Below, in pieces: positions 47,111 through 57,792 of a stretch of 64,000 nucleotides of DNA. The stretch spans positions 828,001 through 892,000 of the forward strand of contig NZ_CP045483.1 of NCBI RefSeq assembly GCF_009729035.1. Direction: 5' to 3'. The position numbers were made by a program, and so were the translations under genes. This stretch comes from Stygiolobus azoricus (GTDB taxonomy: Archaea; Thermoproteota; Thermoprotei_A; Sulfolobales; Sulfolobaceae). The notes beneath the pieces were generated by a model that saw nothing but the letters and a program-made list of their open reading frames with translations, had not been told where the DNA came from and made no database searches. The stretch's first letter is position 1, and each line of letters begins with the position of its first letter.

Positions 47111-47698
47111 GTGTTGGTTTTGATAACCAGAGTAAGGAAGCAATCTAAGAAGATTCTTCAACCTATTGCTAAAGCTTTAAGCAAAATGGGTCTCACTGCA
47201 AATACTGTAACTCTACTGGGTCTAGTCTTGTCCTTTGTATACTTACTAATTATATATATATTCAAAAATCCACTTCTGGGGATTTTAGTTATAGCTATAT
47301 CGGCTTTTATGGATGCACTTGACGGTGAAATAGCGAGGTTGACTAATAATGCGGGAGTAAAAGGCAGCTTCATTGATAGTAGCTTAGACAGAATTGAGGA
47401 TATTAATTACCTCCTAGGTTTGGTGATCCTTGGTTTTTCGCCATTCTTGACATCTCTCCTTATAGGGCTGTCATTAGTTATCCCATATGTTAGAGCTAAG
47501 GGAGAATCTTTAGGCTTAACCAAGATCGAAGGTAGGGGTATAATAGAAAGAGGGGAAAGGATTATATTTACGATAATTGTCCTATTTGTATCTTTCTTCT
47601 CGTTTAAAGTAGCTTCGATCATTCTAGTAATTTTCTGTCTTTTATCCGCAGTAACAGTAGTGCAAAGATTCTATTACGTCTATAGAAGCTTACCATAA
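47111..47698 (+). CDS. CDP-alcohol phosphatidyltransferase (archaetidylinositol-phosphate-synthase-like)
   Basis: An integral membrane enzyme of 195 residues. The family motif D-x2-DG-x2-AR-x8-9-G-x3-D-x3-D is complete in DALDGEIARLTNNAG...GSFIDSSLDR (about 65-95). About six hydrophobic segments are present. Archaeal members join CDP-archaeol to inositol phosphate, serine or glycerol phosphate; similarity to short archaeal forms suggests archaetidylinositol phosphate synthesis, but the acceptor is not certain. It starts with GTG, and its 3' end overlaps priL by 19 bases. Confidence 0.9.
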   Translation: MLVLITRVRKQSKKILQPIAKALSKMGLTANTVTLLGLVLSFVYLLIIYIFKNPLLGILVIAISAFMDALDGEIARLTNNAGVKGSFIDSSLDRIEDINYLLGLVILGFSPFLTSLLIGLSLVIPYVRAKGESLGLTKIEGRGIIERGERIIFTIIVLFVSFFSFKVASIILVIFCLLSAVTVVQRFYYVYRSLP

Positions 47699-48636
47699 TA
47701 CAATTGCAATGGGTTTTTGACTCCGCAATTACTTACACACAAGCTCAACTCTTTTATCCTTTCACAAGAGTAAACTATAACTCTATTCTTCTTAATTTCC
47801 TTTACTATCTCCTCTGGAGCAAAGTCCCTGGTATCAGCTCCTATGTCGATCATATATGTCAAGAGTATCTTCTTTTCCTCTTGAGTAAGATTTTCTTTTC
47901 TCTTCATCAACTCCATAATGCAGGGTGGAGTTTTTCTTCCTTTAATTTCATCAGCTAATTTCTTTATTTCTTCTGGAACATCAGTAAGTTGGATCTGTTT
48001 AATTATGTTCATTATCCTCTCTCTGATTCTATAAGTTATTAGGTCGACTAGTTCGCTCTTGTCTAAATATACATTACCCTTTTGTAAGACGTGTTTACGT
48101 AATGAGAATTTTTCGTCTTTTTTCCTTAACTCTTTCGAATATTTTAAGTACTCAACAAAATTAATAGCAAAAGGGAGTCTTATTGACCTTATTTTTTTAC
48201 CCTGATACTCCCGTAATTCTATTTCATCAGTGTTAACATTAATTCCTAACATTTTTGCTATTTCAACTACTACGTCTGGTCTTTCCATCATTAATTGCGA
48301 TTTAAAAACACTTACCTCATTCTCAACAAACTTCTCTGTAAGGATTTTACTTCCTAATGCAGACAAAATAAGTAAGGATAAATAAAAGGTTAAGACCGTG
48401 TCGCCGTGGAGCTGGGAGTATGGTACATTTAATTTTTCTTTCATAATGTTCTCTATTCTGTTCTTTGCTTCATCAAGTTTTTCTTTACTAATGATTAATA
48501 AGTCTTTTATAGTTATTGAATTGCCGTACTTTTTGAGTTCATCTTCGAGGCTTTTGAGGAAAGGGTATTTAGAGTAGTCTATTAGTGCCAATTCAAAACT
48601 CATCTGATTAAGAAATTTTATAAACTTATATTCCAC
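47680..48636 (-). CDS. priL: DNA primase large subunit PriL
   Basis: The regulatory large subunit of the archaeal/eukaryotic-type primase, which with PriS makes primers at replication origins and lagging strands. The 318 residues end with the Fe-S domain: cysteines in PPCIMEL, VYSCERIKELSLC and VSNCGVK supply four ligands. The N-terminal helical region precedes it. The gene is divergent from metG with 20 bases between starts; its 3' end overlaps the phosphatidyltransferase. PriS is not in the window. Confidence 0.94.
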   Translation of the reverse strand: MEYKFIKFLNQMSFELALIDYSKYPFLKSLEDELKKYGNSITIKDLLIISKEKLDEAKNRIENIMKEKLNVPYSQLHGDTVLTFYLSLLILSALGSKILTEKFVENEVSVFKSQLMMERPDVVVEIAKMLGINVNTDEIELREYQGKKIRSIRLPFAINFVEYLKYSKELRKKDEKFSLRKHVLQKGNVYLDKSELVDLITYRIRERIMNIIKQIQLTDVPEEIKKLADEIKGRKTPPCIMELMKRKENLTQEEKKILLTYMIDIGADTRDFAPEEIVKEIKKNRVIVYSCERIKELSLCVSNCGVKNPLQLYYGKLL

Positions 48637-48656
48637 GCGTGAGCAAAGTGTGATAT

Positions 48657-50393
48657 ATGAAAATATTCGTAGCTTCAGCCTGGCCCTATGTTAATTCGGT
48701 TCCACATTTAGGTAATTTAATAGGTTCGATTTTGTCTGCTGACGTCTTTGCTAGATACGCTAGAATGAAGTATGGTAAGGAAAACGTGGTGTTCGTGAGC
48801 GGAAGCGACGAACACGGGACTCCGATAGAAATTGAAGCTAAGAAAAGGGGAGTTCACCCTAAATTATTAACTGATCAAGCCCATGAATACGATAAAAAAT
48901 TGTTTCTGGAAACGTGGAAGATAACATTTGACAATTACACAAGAACAGAGTCTGAAGTTCATAAGGAATTCGTTAGAAGTTTCCTGTTGAATCTAAGAAA
49001 GTACATAAAAGTGGAGGAAGACGAGATACCCTATTGTGAACATGATAAACTCTTCTTACCGGATAGATTTATCAAGGGAACTTGTCCTTACTGTGGATTT
49101 GAAGATGCTAGAGGTGACCAATGTGATAATTGTGGTAGGCTATTAACTCCTAAGCTACTGATTAACCCGAAATGTGCCTTATGTGGTAGTAAACCAATCT
49201 TTAAACGGACTAAACACTGGTTCTTTGATTTATCTGAGTTTAGCGATAAGATAAGGGATTGGATATCTTCATCTCCTTACATGCCAGAAAACGTTAAGTC
49301 AGTAGCTTTAAGTTGGGTTAAAGAGGGCTTAAAGCCAAGGAGTATTACCAGAGATAATGCCTGGGGTATTCCAGCTCCGTTTGAAGGAGCTGTGAACAAA
49401 ACTGTGTATGTATGGTTTGAGGCTTTGTTGGGTTATATATCTGCTACTATTGAGTATTTCAGGAAAGAAGGCAATGAAGAGAAATGGAAGGAATTCTGGT
49501 TCGGTAATGATGTCAAGAGCTACTACTTTATAGGCAAAGATAATATTCCCTTTCATGCAGTTATATTACCTGCAATGCTAATGGCTTCTGGGGAAGGTTA
49601 TGTTCTTCCTACAGTAATTGCCTCGACCGAGTATTTACTTTACGAGGGGCAGAAGTTCAGTAAAAGTAGGAAGATAGGAATATGGATTGATGAAGCCAAG
49701 GAGTTAATGGATATCGAATATTGGAGGTTCGTTTTAATAAGGCTTAGACCAGAAGAAAAAGATACTAATTTCACTTGGAGAGAAGCGGTAAGGATTGTAA
49801 ACACTGAACTCAACGATGATATAGGGAATTATGCAAACAGAGTTTTATCTATGGTCAAGAGGTACTTCGGAGGAGAGGTACCTAATCCAGACGAGAGTGT
49901 TTACACTGATGATGATAGAAAGTTTATTAATGAAATAAAAGAAGCACCTAAAAAAATGGGAGAGTTGATGGAGTTAGGTAAACTAAAGGCGGGTACTGAA
50001 GAACTGTTGAAACTCGCTAGAGACGGAAATTCTTACCTAAACTTAAGGGCTCCGTGGAATTTAATTAAAACAGATAAGCAGCAAGCGGCAAACGTGTTAT
50101 ATATAGCTACAAATTCGCTGAGGACTATTGCCATTATGATGTATCCATTTATGCCTGATCACGCATCTAAACTGTACTCACAAATAGGGCTATCAGGAAT
50201 TCAGAACGAGAAGTGGGATAACGCTGGAGACTTTGCCATCAAACCCGGACAAAAAATAGGGAATGTAGAGCCATTGTTTAAAAAATTAGACTTATCTATA
50301 GAGGACGAATTCAAACTCCAGGAAGAAATCCATAGAAAATTAGAAGAAATAAGAAAGAAAATAGAAAAAAATAGACCTGAATTATTAAGATAA
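48657..50393 (+). CDS. metG: Methionyl-tRNA synthetase
   Basis: A class I synthetase charging initiator and elongator tRNA-Met. The HIGH-type motif is [16 protein letters not shown], the KMSKS-type motif is [12 protein letters not shown]. Two zinc knuckles are seen at [20 protein letters not shown] and [11 protein letters not shown], as in the two-knuckle class. The 578 residues lack the C-terminal EMAPII-like extension. It converges with atpI, overlapping it by 9 bases. Confidence 0.97.
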   Translation: MKIFVASAWPYVNSVPHLGNLIGSILSADVFARYARMKYGKENVVFVSGSDEHGTPIEIEAKKRGVHPKLLTDQAHEYDKKLFLETWKITFDNYTRTESEVHKEFVRSFLLNLRKYIKVEEDEIPYCEHDKLFLPDRFIKGTCPYCGFEDARGDQCDNCGRLLTPKLLINPKCALCGSKPIFKRTKHWFFDLSEFSDKIRDWISSSPYMPENVKSVALSWVKEGLKPRSITRDNAWGIPAPFEGAVNKTVYVWFEALLGYISATIEYFRKEGNEEKWKEFWFGNDVKSYYFIGKDNIPFHAVILPAMLMASGEGYVLPTVIASTEYLLYEGQKFSKSRKIGIWIDEAKELMDIEYWRFVLIRLRPEEKDTNFTWREAVRIVNTELNDDIGNYANRVLSMVKRYFGGEVPNPDESVYTDDDRKFINEIKEAPKKMGELMELGKLKAGTEELLKLARDGNSYLNLRAPWNLIKTDKQQAANVLYIATNSLRTIAIMMYPFMPDHASKLYSQIGLSGIQNEKWDNAGDFAIKPGQKIGNVEPLFKKLDLSIEDEFKLQEEIHRKLEEIRKKIEKNRPELLR

Positions 50394-52484
50394 AATTTCT
50401 ACGTAAGTTACTTGTGGTTCGAACTTTCTTCCTTTTCCTTCATAGAACTTGCTGAACATTTCATAGAAGTGAAGCCTCATATCTTGTATAAAAACTATTA
50501 AACCTTCTAATGCTATCGCCAGTAAGTTTCCGATTATTATAATCGCCAACGCTATGGGGTTTATTATTAACGCGATAACTGTTGATGGTTGTCCAGCTGC
50601 TAGATACCCCATATAAGAGAATGCATAGAGTATGTAATAGTGGGCTACGGCAAATACTAACACTCGTATGAAGGAAATAGTGTTAGACAGTAACAGAATG
50701 CCAGCTTCAAATCCTCCTTCTATGAAACCGAAGACTATAGCTCCTACAGAAGACATCTTCTCATGTTTACGTAGAATTATTACTCTTCCAGCCCAGTTGT
50801 AAATTAACGCTAGTTCTGTCCAGATTACTAATATATCGGCAAGAGTTTGTGTAGATCCAGGGGCTGGTGAACCGGTCTTAAACAAGAAGTAACCAATTCC
50901 TCCGAGCAAAGCTTCAACTTGTCCTATGTAATTCGATAAGTTCGTTAGACCGTAGGTAAATATTATAAATGGTACTGTGTAGATCAGTAAGATAGGCAAC
51001 CTATCTAACACTAAGAACTCAGGATCTTTCTTCTTTATTGCATTAATTACTCCTAGTAAGGAGCTCACGAACAAGAGTATGGAACCTAATAATAAGGACA
51101 GTATTATTGAGTTAACTATACCTTGTTCAGCTCCACCAGTAGGTAATATGTATTTTATCTGTTCGTAAACAGACTGAGGAACTGGCCATATGTTATAAAG
51201 TGGACCATTTGGATACGCCGGGTTATTTAATAACTCTCTGAGCCCTCCTACGGCCAACGGACCGAAGAATTCTCGAGCCAAAATCCCAGTGATCATTGCG
51301 ATTACGCTGCCATAGATTAAAACTAAAGAAAGTTGTTTAATGTTATTACTCCCCTTCTTTTTACCGTAGTTGTAGAACCACAGCGAGAAAATGAAAATAA
51401 CTAGAGCGTTACCGAAATCTGGGAACATGAGACCAAAGAGGAACGGGAAGGTAATTATTAAGAATACTGTAGGAGATATTTCCCAATAGGATGGAACACC
51501 ATAAAGTTCTATTACCGATTCTAAAGGTTTAATGGATTTTGGAAGTTCAACATAAGTAGGCGGAGTCTCTCCTTCATTTTCTGCATATCTCTTAGGGTAT
51601 TCATATGTGATAAACGCTAAGCCTTCTAGTTCGTCCAAGAGGTTCTTAAGTTTCTTTTCGTGCAGAAAACCTTCTATTTGTACGTAGTATTCTGATACTC
51701 TAGCCTTAGAGAGAATTGTCATCGCGTCTCTTACTGTTAGTAGCCTGCCATAGGTCTCTGCTATCCATTCTCTGTCTTGTTCTACCTTACTAATTAGTTC
51801 CTTTCTCCTTTCTCCAAGAACAGACTGAAGGTACTTAATTTTTTCCTGAACGTTATTATAAGCCTCTTGAGGTGAAATCATGTCTGGAGTCTCGAATCTT
51901 CTGACACCTATTTCCTTTAATTTAGTCTCTAGGTTTGTCCCCTTCGGTCCAGCTATGATACAAGCGTTTTTATTCTCTGCAAAAGGATTGCAATATACTG
52001 CTATTCTCTCGTTTTTCTCCAAGTTATTTCTCTGCTCGTTAGATAATATGGCGAGTGCTACTTCAAAATATTCAGTTTTGTATAGTAGTTCTAGACTTAT
52101 TCCTATGTCCTTGAAGGGCTCTATTTCGCTCAACTGAGTATTGAGGGACTCTAACTCGGCCCTGAGTTTCCCTATTTCTTCCAGTAATTCCTTATATTTC
52201 TCTTCAATTTTGGTATATTCTTTGTTCACTTCAGTCGCGATCTCAAACCAGTCAGAGACTTTTAATTTACCCTTAGGTTCTATTTCAATTCCTCCAAGTT
52301 CCATTATTATCTTTATTTTGTTGATATTTTCACTGGTTTCTCCTAGCTTTCTCCTAGCCTCCTCATATTTATTTTGGGATATTGGTGCTTTGGAGTCGTC
52401 AACTTCAAATGCATTTAAATTAAGCAACTTAGTTACCACATTATTAACGTTTCGTTTGTCTGTAAGTATTTCAACCCTAACCAT
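50385..52484 (-). CDS. atpI: A-type ATP synthase subunit I (a-subunit)
   Basis: The large membrane stator subunit of the A1Ao ATP synthase, forming the proton half-channels with the c ring. The N-terminal half (about 1-330) is cytoplasmic and coiled-coil-rich. The C-terminal half has at least seven hydrophobic helices, including the conserved [26 protein letters not shown] segment with the essential Arg (given in pieces: [15 protein letters not shown]). I prefer the ATG at 52484 (699 residues), eight bases after a predicted transcription start; an upstream GTG at 52502 lies in a palindrome. It is divergent from atpF. Confidence 0.94.
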   Translation of the reverse strand: MVRVEILTDKRNVNNVVTKLLNLNAFEVDDSKAPISQNKYEEARRKLGETSENINKIKIIMELGGIEIEPKGKLKVSDWFEIATEVNKEYTKIEEKYKELLEEIGKLRAELESLNTQLSEIEPFKDIGISLELLYKTEYFEVALAILSNEQRNNLEKNERIAVYCNPFAENKNACIIAGPKGTNLETKLKEIGVRRFETPDMISPQEAYNNVQEKIKYLQSVLGERRKELISKVEQDREWIAETYGRLLTVRDAMTILSKARVSEYYVQIEGFLHEKKLKNLLDELEGLAFITYEYPKRYAENEGETPPTYVELPKSIKPLESVIELYGVPSYWEISPTVFLIITFPFLFGLMFPDFGNALVIFIFSLWFYNYGKKKGSNNIKQLSLVLIYGSVIAMITGILAREFFGPLAVGGLRELLNNPAYPNGPLYNIWPVPQSVYEQIKYILPTGGAEQGIVNSIILSLLLGSILLFVSSLLGVINAIKKKDPEFLVLDRLPILLIYTVPFIIFTYGLTNLSNYIGQVEALLGGIGYFLFKTGSPAPGSTQTLADILVIWTELALIYNWAGRVIILRKHEKMSSVGAIVFGFIEGGFEAGILLLSNTISFIRVLVFAVAHYYILYAFSYMGYLAAGQPSTVIALIINPIALAIIIIGNLLAIALEGLIVFIQDMRLHFYEMFSKFYEGKGRKFEPQVTYVEILS

Positions 52485-52495
52485 TGTCTCAGGCA

Positions 52496-52510
52496 GAATC
52501 ACAGTGATTC
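52496..52510. promoter_or_regulatory. 15-bp perfect palindrome in the atpI promoter
   Basis: GAATCAC-A-GTGATTC is a perfect inverted repeat with one central base. It lies between the TATA-like atgataaatc (52514-52523, leftward) and the predicted atpI transcription start near 52492, an ideal repressor position in the atpI-atpF divergent region. It also contains an upstream in-frame GTG of atpI. Confidence 0.55.
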
Positions 52511-52571
52511 ACTATGATAAATCAGGTATGTCTTAAAAATATTTAATCTCCTTTTAAAATGATAATTCAGG

Positions 52572-52874
52572 ATGGGTAAAGTAGTAGTATTAGGGGACAG
52601 GTATACTGTTAACCTTTTCAGGATGATAGGTACTGAGGGCTTAGTGCTTGATGATCCACTCAATCTTGAGGACACATTGGTTAAGTTAAAAAAGAGAGAA
52701 GACATAGACTTAATATTGGTCGCAAATGACCTATATAATCCAGTAAAGGAAAAAATTGAATCATTGGTAATAGATCAGAAAAAACCACTAATTACTATTA
52801 TTCCAACACCCTTTAGTCAAGGTCAGCCCCTCGATGTGAAAGGCTTAATACTTAAAGCTTTAGGATTTGGGTGA
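52572..52874 (+). CDS. atpF: A-type ATP synthase subunit F
   Basis: A 100-residue central-stalk subunit of the V/A-type ATPase with a CheY-like N-terminal half: KVVVLGDRYTVNLFRMIG, then DLILVANDLYNPV and ITIIPTPFSQ. It opens the plus-strand operon atpF-E-A-B-D-epsilon-c. The ATG is about 26 bases after aaatatttaat, consistent with a leaderless start. The divergent atpI shares the regulatory region. Confidence 0.92.
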   Translation: MGKVVVLGDRYTVNLFRMIGTEGLVLDDPLNLEDTLVKLKKREDIDLILVANDLYNPVKEKIESLVIDQKKPLITIIPTPFSQGQPLDVKGLILKALGFG

Positions 52875-52880
52875 GAGTAA

Positions 52881-53453
52881 ATGAAATTTGAGGAATTATT
52901 AAATTCATCATTAGAGGACGTGAAAAAGAAGAACCAAGAAGAACTAAAAAAAGCTATGGCTGAAGCTAATACGATTGTAGATGAGAGATACAACGCTATT
53001 CTTTCGGAGTATACACAAAAGATCACGGATTATATCAGGAAGAATGAAGATAGGGTAAAAGGCGAGCAAGCGAAACTAGAAGTAGAAAATAAAAGGCTTA
53101 TCAGTAAGGAGAAAGATTATTGGATTTACCAAGTGTACAATAAGGTAATGGAGAAAATACCGGACTTAGTGTCTGATACTAGATACAAGCAAGGGCTTGA
53201 AAGTATAATAGCAAGAGAGGCTAAAAACGGCTCTGTGATTTATTGTTCTTCACGTGATCTAGGAACTGTTAAAACTATTCTATCATCTAAGAAGATAAAC
53301 GCTAAGGTCGAGGAGGATAAGAACATAAGGGCTGGGATTAAAATTTTCTATCCCGATCAAAGTTTGGTGAAAGACTTTACGCTTGAAACAATTTTAAATC
53401 AGATGTTCGATGATTTAAGAGACGAAATAGCTAAAGTTCTCTTCGGTGAGTAA
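52881..53453 (+). CDS. atpE: A-type ATP synthase subunit E
   Basis: The peripheral-stalk subunit, 190 residues. The N-terminal half is a long charged coiled coil ([19 protein letters not shown] onward to about residue 90); the C-terminal half is the globular head that contacts A3B3. GGTGA six bases before the ATG is a ribosome site. It lies seven bases after atpF. Confidence 0.9.
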   Translation: MKFEELLNSSLEDVKKKNQEELKKAMAEANTIVDERYNAILSEYTQKITDYIRKNEDRVKGEQAKLEVENKRLISKEKDYWIYQVYNKVMEKIPDLVSDTRYKQGLESIIAREAKNGSVIYCSSRDLGTVKTILSSKKINAKVEEDKNIRAGIKIFYPDQSLVKDFTLETILNQMFDDLRDEIAKVLFGE

Positions 53454-53454
53454 G

Positions 53455-55236
53455 ATGGCAGGAGAAGGTCGTGTTATTCGTGTTAACGGACCTCTAGTAG
53501 TAGCGGACGGAATGAGATCAGCACAAATGTATGAAGTAGTAGAAGTAGGAGAACCCAGACTAATAGGAGAGATTACCAGAATTGAGGGCGATAAGGCATT
53601 CATCCAGGTTTACGAGACTACTGACGGCATTAAGCCCGGAGACAAAGTATACAGAACTGGCGCTCCCTTATCAGTAGAATTAGGTCCCGGACTACTAGGA
53701 AGGATATTTGATGGTCTACAGAGACCACTGGACTACATTGCAAATGTCACTAAATCACCCTACGTTAAAAGGGGAATAAAGGTACCTGCACTAGACAAGA
53801 ACAAGAAATGGCACTTTACGCCTACCGTAAAGAAAGGGGACAAGGTATCAGGCGGAGATATAATCGGTGTAGTCCAAGAGACAGAGCTTGTTCAACATAA
53901 GATATTAGTCCCCCCTAATGTTCATGGTGTTGTAAAGGAAGTTGTGGCTGAAGGTGATTACACAATAGAGGATGTTATAGCTACTTTAGATGTTAACGGC
54001 GATACGAAAGAGCTCAAAATGTATCATAAATGGCCAGTAAGAGTTCCGAGACCTTTCAAAGAAAAGTTAGAGCCTACAGAACCTCTATTGACAGGTACCA
54101 GAGTAATTGATACTATATTCCCTATGGCAAAAGGAGGAACTGCAGCTATACCGGGTCCATTTGGAAGCGGGAAGACGGTAACATTACAAAGTTTAGCCAA
54201 ATGGTCGGAAGCTAAGATTGTGATCTATGTGGGATGTGGAGAAAGGGGTAACGAAATGACAGACGAGCTGAGACAGTTCCCTAAGCTAAAAGACCCATGG
54301 ACTGGAAAACCATTACTTCAGAGAACAATATTAGTTGCAAACACTAGCAACATGCCGGTAGCGGCGAGAGAAACAAGCATATACGTAGGAGTTACTATGG
54401 CTGAGTATTTCAGGGATCAAGGTTATGACATATTATTAGTAGCTGACTCGACCACTAGGTGGGCGGAAGCATTAAGAGACTTAGGAGGTAGAATGGAGGA
54501 GATGCCCGCAGAAGAAGGGTTCCCAAGTTACTTACCTTCAAGGTTAGCAGAGTATTATGAGAGGGCTGGAAGGGTAAGAACTATAGGGAACCCAGAGAGG
54601 ACTGGCTCAGTGACAATAGCTTCGGCAGTATCTCCTCCAGGTGGTGACTTTACCGAGCCAGTTACTAGTAATACGTTAAGATTTGTAAGAGTGTTCTGGC
54701 CTTTAGATGTCTCGTTAGCTCAAGCTAGGCACTTCCCAGCAATAAATTGGATCCAAGGGTTCTCTGCTTACGTAGATTTAGTAGCTTCGTGGTGGCATAA
54801 AAACGTTGATCCGAATTGGTATGAAATGAGGAACACTTTAGTGAAAATCCTTCTAAGGGAGGATGAACTCAAACAAATAGTGAGGTTAGTAGGTCCTGAG
54901 TCACTGTCAGATAAGGACAAGCTAGTTTTAGAGGCTGCTAAATTAGTGAGATTAGGATTCTTGCAACAGAACGCGTTTGATGAAATAGACGCTTTCGCTA
55001 CACCACAAAAGCAGGCTAAAATGATGCATGTGTTATATACGTTCTATACTCAAGCTAACGATTTAATCACTAAAGGAATACCTTTGAAGAAGATATTAGA
55101 AAAAGTTGGACCATTGGAGCCAGAAATTATAAGGATTAAATACTCAGTAAAGAATAATGAACTAGCGAAAATAGATGAGATAGAGAATAAATTAAAGGCA
55201 GCTTATGACTCATTACTAAAGGAGGTGTCAGGATAA
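53455..55236 (+). CDS. atpA: A-type ATP synthase catalytic subunit A
   Basis: The catalytic subunit of the A1 motor, 593 residues. It has the beta-barrel start [15 protein letters not shown], the archaeal/V-type insert (about 110-210), Walker [17 protein letters not shown] with the catalytic Glu, and [17 protein letters not shown]. The ATG at 53455 follows a GGTGAG ribosome site; a GTG at 53446 overlapping atpE is also in frame. The stop overlaps atpB (TAATG). Confidence 0.97.
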   Translation: MAGEGRVIRVNGPLVVADGMRSAQMYEVVEVGEPRLIGEITRIEGDKAFIQVYETTDGIKPGDKVYRTGAPLSVELGPGLLGRIFDGLQRPLDYIANVTKSPYVKRGIKVPALDKNKKWHFTPTVKKGDKVSGGDIIGVVQETELVQHKILVPPNVHGVVKEVVAEGDYTIEDVIATLDVNGDTKELKMYHKWPVRVPRPFKEKLEPTEPLLTGTRVIDTIFPMAKGGTAAIPGPFGSGKTVTLQSLAKWSEAKIVIYVGCGERGNEMTDELRQFPKLKDPWTGKPLLQRTILVANTSNMPVAARETSIYVGVTMAEYFRDQGYDILLVADSTTRWAEALRDLGGRMEEMPAEEGFPSYLPSRLAEYYERAGRVRTIGNPERTGSVTIASAVSPPGGDFTEPVTSNTLRFVRVFWPLDVSLAQARHFPAINWIQGFSAYVDLVASWWHKNVDPNWYEMRNTLVKILLREDELKQIVRLVGPESLSDKDKLVLEAAKLVRLGFLQQNAFDEIDAFATPQKQAKMMHVLYTFYTQANDLITKGIPLKKILEKVGPLEPEIIRIKYSVKNNELAKIDEIENKLKAAYDSLLKEVSG

Positions 55237-56633
55237 TGGAAAGCATGAACCTTAGGGAATATTCGAACATCTCGATGATTAAAGGTCCTTTAGTGGCTGT
55301 ACAAGGGGTAAATGACGCTTCTTATAACGAGTTAGTAGAAATTGAATTGGCTGACGGTATCAAGAGAAGGGGGCTAGTAGTAGATTCGCAATTAGGAGTT
55401 ACATTTGTCCAGGTTTTCGAAGGGACCACTGGTATCTCACCCACAGGTACAAAGGTAAGGTTCTTAGGAAGAGGGTTGGAGATAAAGGTTTCCGAAGAGA
55501 TGCTAGGGCGTATATTCAACCCGTTAGGTGAACCTTTGGATAACGGTCCACCAGTCATATCAGGCGAGAAGAGGGACATTAACGGAGATCCCTTAAATCC
55601 AGCAGTTAGAGAATATCCAGAAGAGTTTATCCAAACTGGAATATCTGCAATTGACGGCATGTTGTCATTACTGAGAGGGCAAAAGCTCCCTATATTTAGC
55701 GGGAGCGGTATGCCTGGTAACATGATTGCTGCTCAAATCGCTAAACAAGCTACTGTTAGAGGTGAAGAGAGTAACTTCGCGGTAGTCTTTGGTGCAATAG
55801 GAATAAGATATGACGAAGCATTATTCTTCAGGAAGTTCTTCGAAGAGACTGGTGCTATAAACAGGGTTGCGATGTTCTTAAGTCTAGCTAATGAACCACC
55901 ATCGTTAAAGATTCTAACACCAAGAGCAGCTTTGACTCTAGCTGAATATTTAGCTTTCGAAAAAGATATGCATGTATTAGCAATACTCATTGACATGACA
56001 AACTATTGTGAAGCACTTAGAGAACTAAGTGCTTCTAGAGAAGAGGTCCCTGGTAGAGGAGGGTACCCAGGGTACATGTACACTGATCTAGCGACAATAT
56101 ATGAGAGAGCAGGTAAAGTAGTTGGTAAAAAGGGTTCAATTACTCAGATGCCAATTTTAACGATGCCTAACGATGACATTACACATCCAATTCCGGACTT
56201 AACAGGTTACATAACCGAAGGTCAGATAACCCTTGATAGATCACTATATAATAAAGGAATATATCCACCGATTAACGTCCTCATGAGCCTTTCAAGGCTT
56301 ATGAGAGACGGTATAGGAGAAGGAAAAACAAGAGATGACCATAAGGACTTATCTAATCAACTGTTCGCGGCATATGCAAGGGCTCAGGAAGTGAGAGGGT
56401 TAGCTGCAATTATTGGTGAGGATAGCCTTTCGGAGGTTGATAGGAGGTATTTACTGTTCGGAGAACAGTTCGAGAGAAAGTTCATAAGTCAAGGGTTCAA
56501 TGAGAATAGAACCATAGAACAAACATTAGACATTGGATGGGAAGTCCTCTCTGTGTTACCAGAGTCTGAGTTAAGTCTAATCAAGCAAGAATACGTAAAG
56601 AAGTATCATCCCAACTATAGGGGTAAGAAATGA
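55236..56633 (+). CDS. atpB: A-type ATP synthase regulatory subunit B
   Basis: The non-catalytic nucleotide-binding subunit, 465 residues. The P-loop is degenerate ([13 protein letters not shown]), as expected for subunit B. Other segments are VKISEE-type barrel strands, [19 protein letters not shown] and [23 protein letters not shown] strong ribosome site GGAGGTG (55221-55227) precedes the ATG, which overlaps the atpA stop. Confidence 0.97.
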   Translation: MESMNLREYSNISMIKGPLVAVQGVNDASYNELVEIELADGIKRRGLVVDSQLGVTFVQVFEGTTGISPTGTKVRFLGRGLEIKVSEEMLGRIFNPLGEPLDNGPPVISGEKRDINGDPLNPAVREYPEEFIQTGISAIDGMLSLLRGQKLPIFSGSGMPGNMIAAQIAKQATVRGEESNFAVVFGAIGIRYDEALFFRKFFEETGAINRVAMFLSLANEPPSLKILTPRAALTLAEYLAFEKDMHVLAILIDMTNYCEALRELSASREEVPGRGGYPGYMYTDLATIYERAGKVVGKKGSITQMPILTMPNDDITHPIPDLTGYITEGQITLDRSLYNKGIYPPINVLMSLSRLMRDGIGEGKTRDDHKDLSNQLFAAYARAQEVRGLAAIIGEDSLSEVDRRYLLFGEQFERKFISQGFNENRTIEQTLDIGWEVLSVLPESELSLIKQEYVKKYHPNYRGKK

Positions 56634-57271
56634 GCTCAAGGAAGATTTTACCTACAAAGATTAACCTGATAAACCTTAGGCGACAAATCAGATTAACTAG
56701 AACGATTAAGAGACTTTTGGAAAATAAGAGAGAGGTTTTGTTGCTGTACTTACGTCAATATGCTGATGAGTACGAAAAGACCTACGGTGAGGTCAGCAAA
56801 GTTTTATCGGATGTATACTCTACGTATTTGAAAGGTGTTTCGGCTGAGGGTATAGCTACTATAGAACAGTTTGCGAGTTCTGTACCCTCCAGCCTTGAGG
56901 TTAAGAGTAATACAAAGCTCCTCTTCGGTGTTAGAATTCCGATAGTTGAGCTAAATGAGGAATCAATTCAAAAACAGCCCTTCGGTGACGTAGAAATATC
57001 ACCTTATATACTAAAATCAAGGGAAGAGATTGCAGAGGCTTTCAAAAAAATACTGCTTCTTGTTGAAATGGAATCAGCTATAAGGTCACTTACTCTTGAG
57101 CTGAGAAAGACACAAAGGCTTATAAATGCTATAGATACTTCTATACTTCCTTATTATAATTCTTCAGCTAAGTACATTAAGAGCGTATTAGATGATAGAA
57201 CTAGAGAGGAGTTTAGTAGACTAAAAATGATTAGGAGAGTTCTTCAGAGGAGGAGGATGGAAAGTGGCTGA
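56630..57271 (+). CDS. atpD: A-type ATP synthase subunit D (rotor shaft)
   Basis: The central rotor subunit, 213 residues, almost entirely alpha-helical. The N-terminal helix is basic ([20 protein letters not shown]), and the C-terminal helix runs [20 protein letters not shown] to the basic end, the antiparallel coiled coil that turns inside A3B3. Its ATG overlaps the atpB stop and its end overlaps the epsilon start. Confidence 0.93.
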   Translation: MSSRKILPTKINLINLRRQIRLTRTIKRLLENKREVLLLYLRQYADEYEKTYGEVSKVLSDVYSTYLKGVSAEGIATIEQFASSVPSSLEVKSNTKLLFGVRIPIVELNEESIQKQPFGDVEISPYILKSREEIAEAFKKILLLVEMESAIRSLTLELRKTQRLINAIDTSILPYYNSSAKYIKSVLDDRTREEFSRLKMIRRVLQRRRMESG

Positions 57272-57422
57272 ACAATACGTAAATATGTTAAAGATTAAAC
57301 TCGATGAGAAGAGAAAAGAAATAATGTCACAATTAAATGCTGAGTTTGAAAAGATAGTTAAACAAAGAATGGATGAGTTTGAAAACATCAAAAGAAATAT
57401 TTTAAAGGAAGTAGAAAAATAG
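57264..57422 (+). CDS. A-type ATP synthase epsilon-like subunit (52 residues)
   Basis: A GTG at 57264 opens a 52-codon frame overlapping the atpD stop by 8 bases. The peptide ([20 protein letters not shown], then [20 protein letters not shown] and EVEK) is one long amphipathic, highly charged helix. Sulfolobus ATPase operons contain a very small epsilon gene at this exact place. The size, helix, coupling and position between D and c all fit. It may help form a stalk or coiled-coil bundle; its function is not firmly known. Confidence 0.82.
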   Translation: MAEQYVNMLKIKLDEKRKEIMSQLNAEFEKIVKQRMDEFENIKRNILKEVEK

Positions 57423-57441
57423 TTTAACGGAGTGTTCTACT

Positions 57442-57738
57442 ATGAGGAAAATCCTGCTCGCAACTCTACTGATACCAATACTTGTAACTACTCTAGCTTC
57501 AGCTCAAACTAGCTCAGGTACAGAGGCTGCCGGAATTAACATCGGTGCAGGTCTCGCAATAGGTTTAGCTGCAGTGGGTGCTGGAGTTGCTGTTGGAATG
57601 GCAGCTGCTGCAGGTATTGGTGTATTAACGGAAAGGAGAGACATGTTCGGTACGGTTCTGATCTTCGTGGCTATCGGAGAAGGAATCGCAGTATATGGTA
57701 TATTGTTCGCAATATTAATGTTGTTCGCAAGAGTGTGA
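57442..57738 (+). CDS. A-type ATP synthase proteolipid subunit c
   Basis: The membrane ring subunit, 98 residues. An N-terminal hydrophobic segment ending in ASAQ ([20 protein letters not shown]) looks like a cleavable signal peptide, as known in Sulfolobus. The mature part is a two-helix hairpin: [20 protein letters not shown], a short loop with TERRDMFG, then [20 protein letters not shown] with the proton-carrying Glu in GEG. It ends the ATPase operon. No subunit C gene is seen in the operon. Confidence 0.93.
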   Translation: MRKILLATLLIPILVTTLASAQTSSGTEAAGINIGAGLAIGLAAVGAGVAVGMAAAAGIGVLTERRDMFGTVLIFVAIGEGIAVYGILFAILMLFARV

Positions 57739-57792
57739 ACGTGTTAAAAGACAAAAATGCTTTTTTAGTTCCTCGTTTTCTTTCCTCTTACT

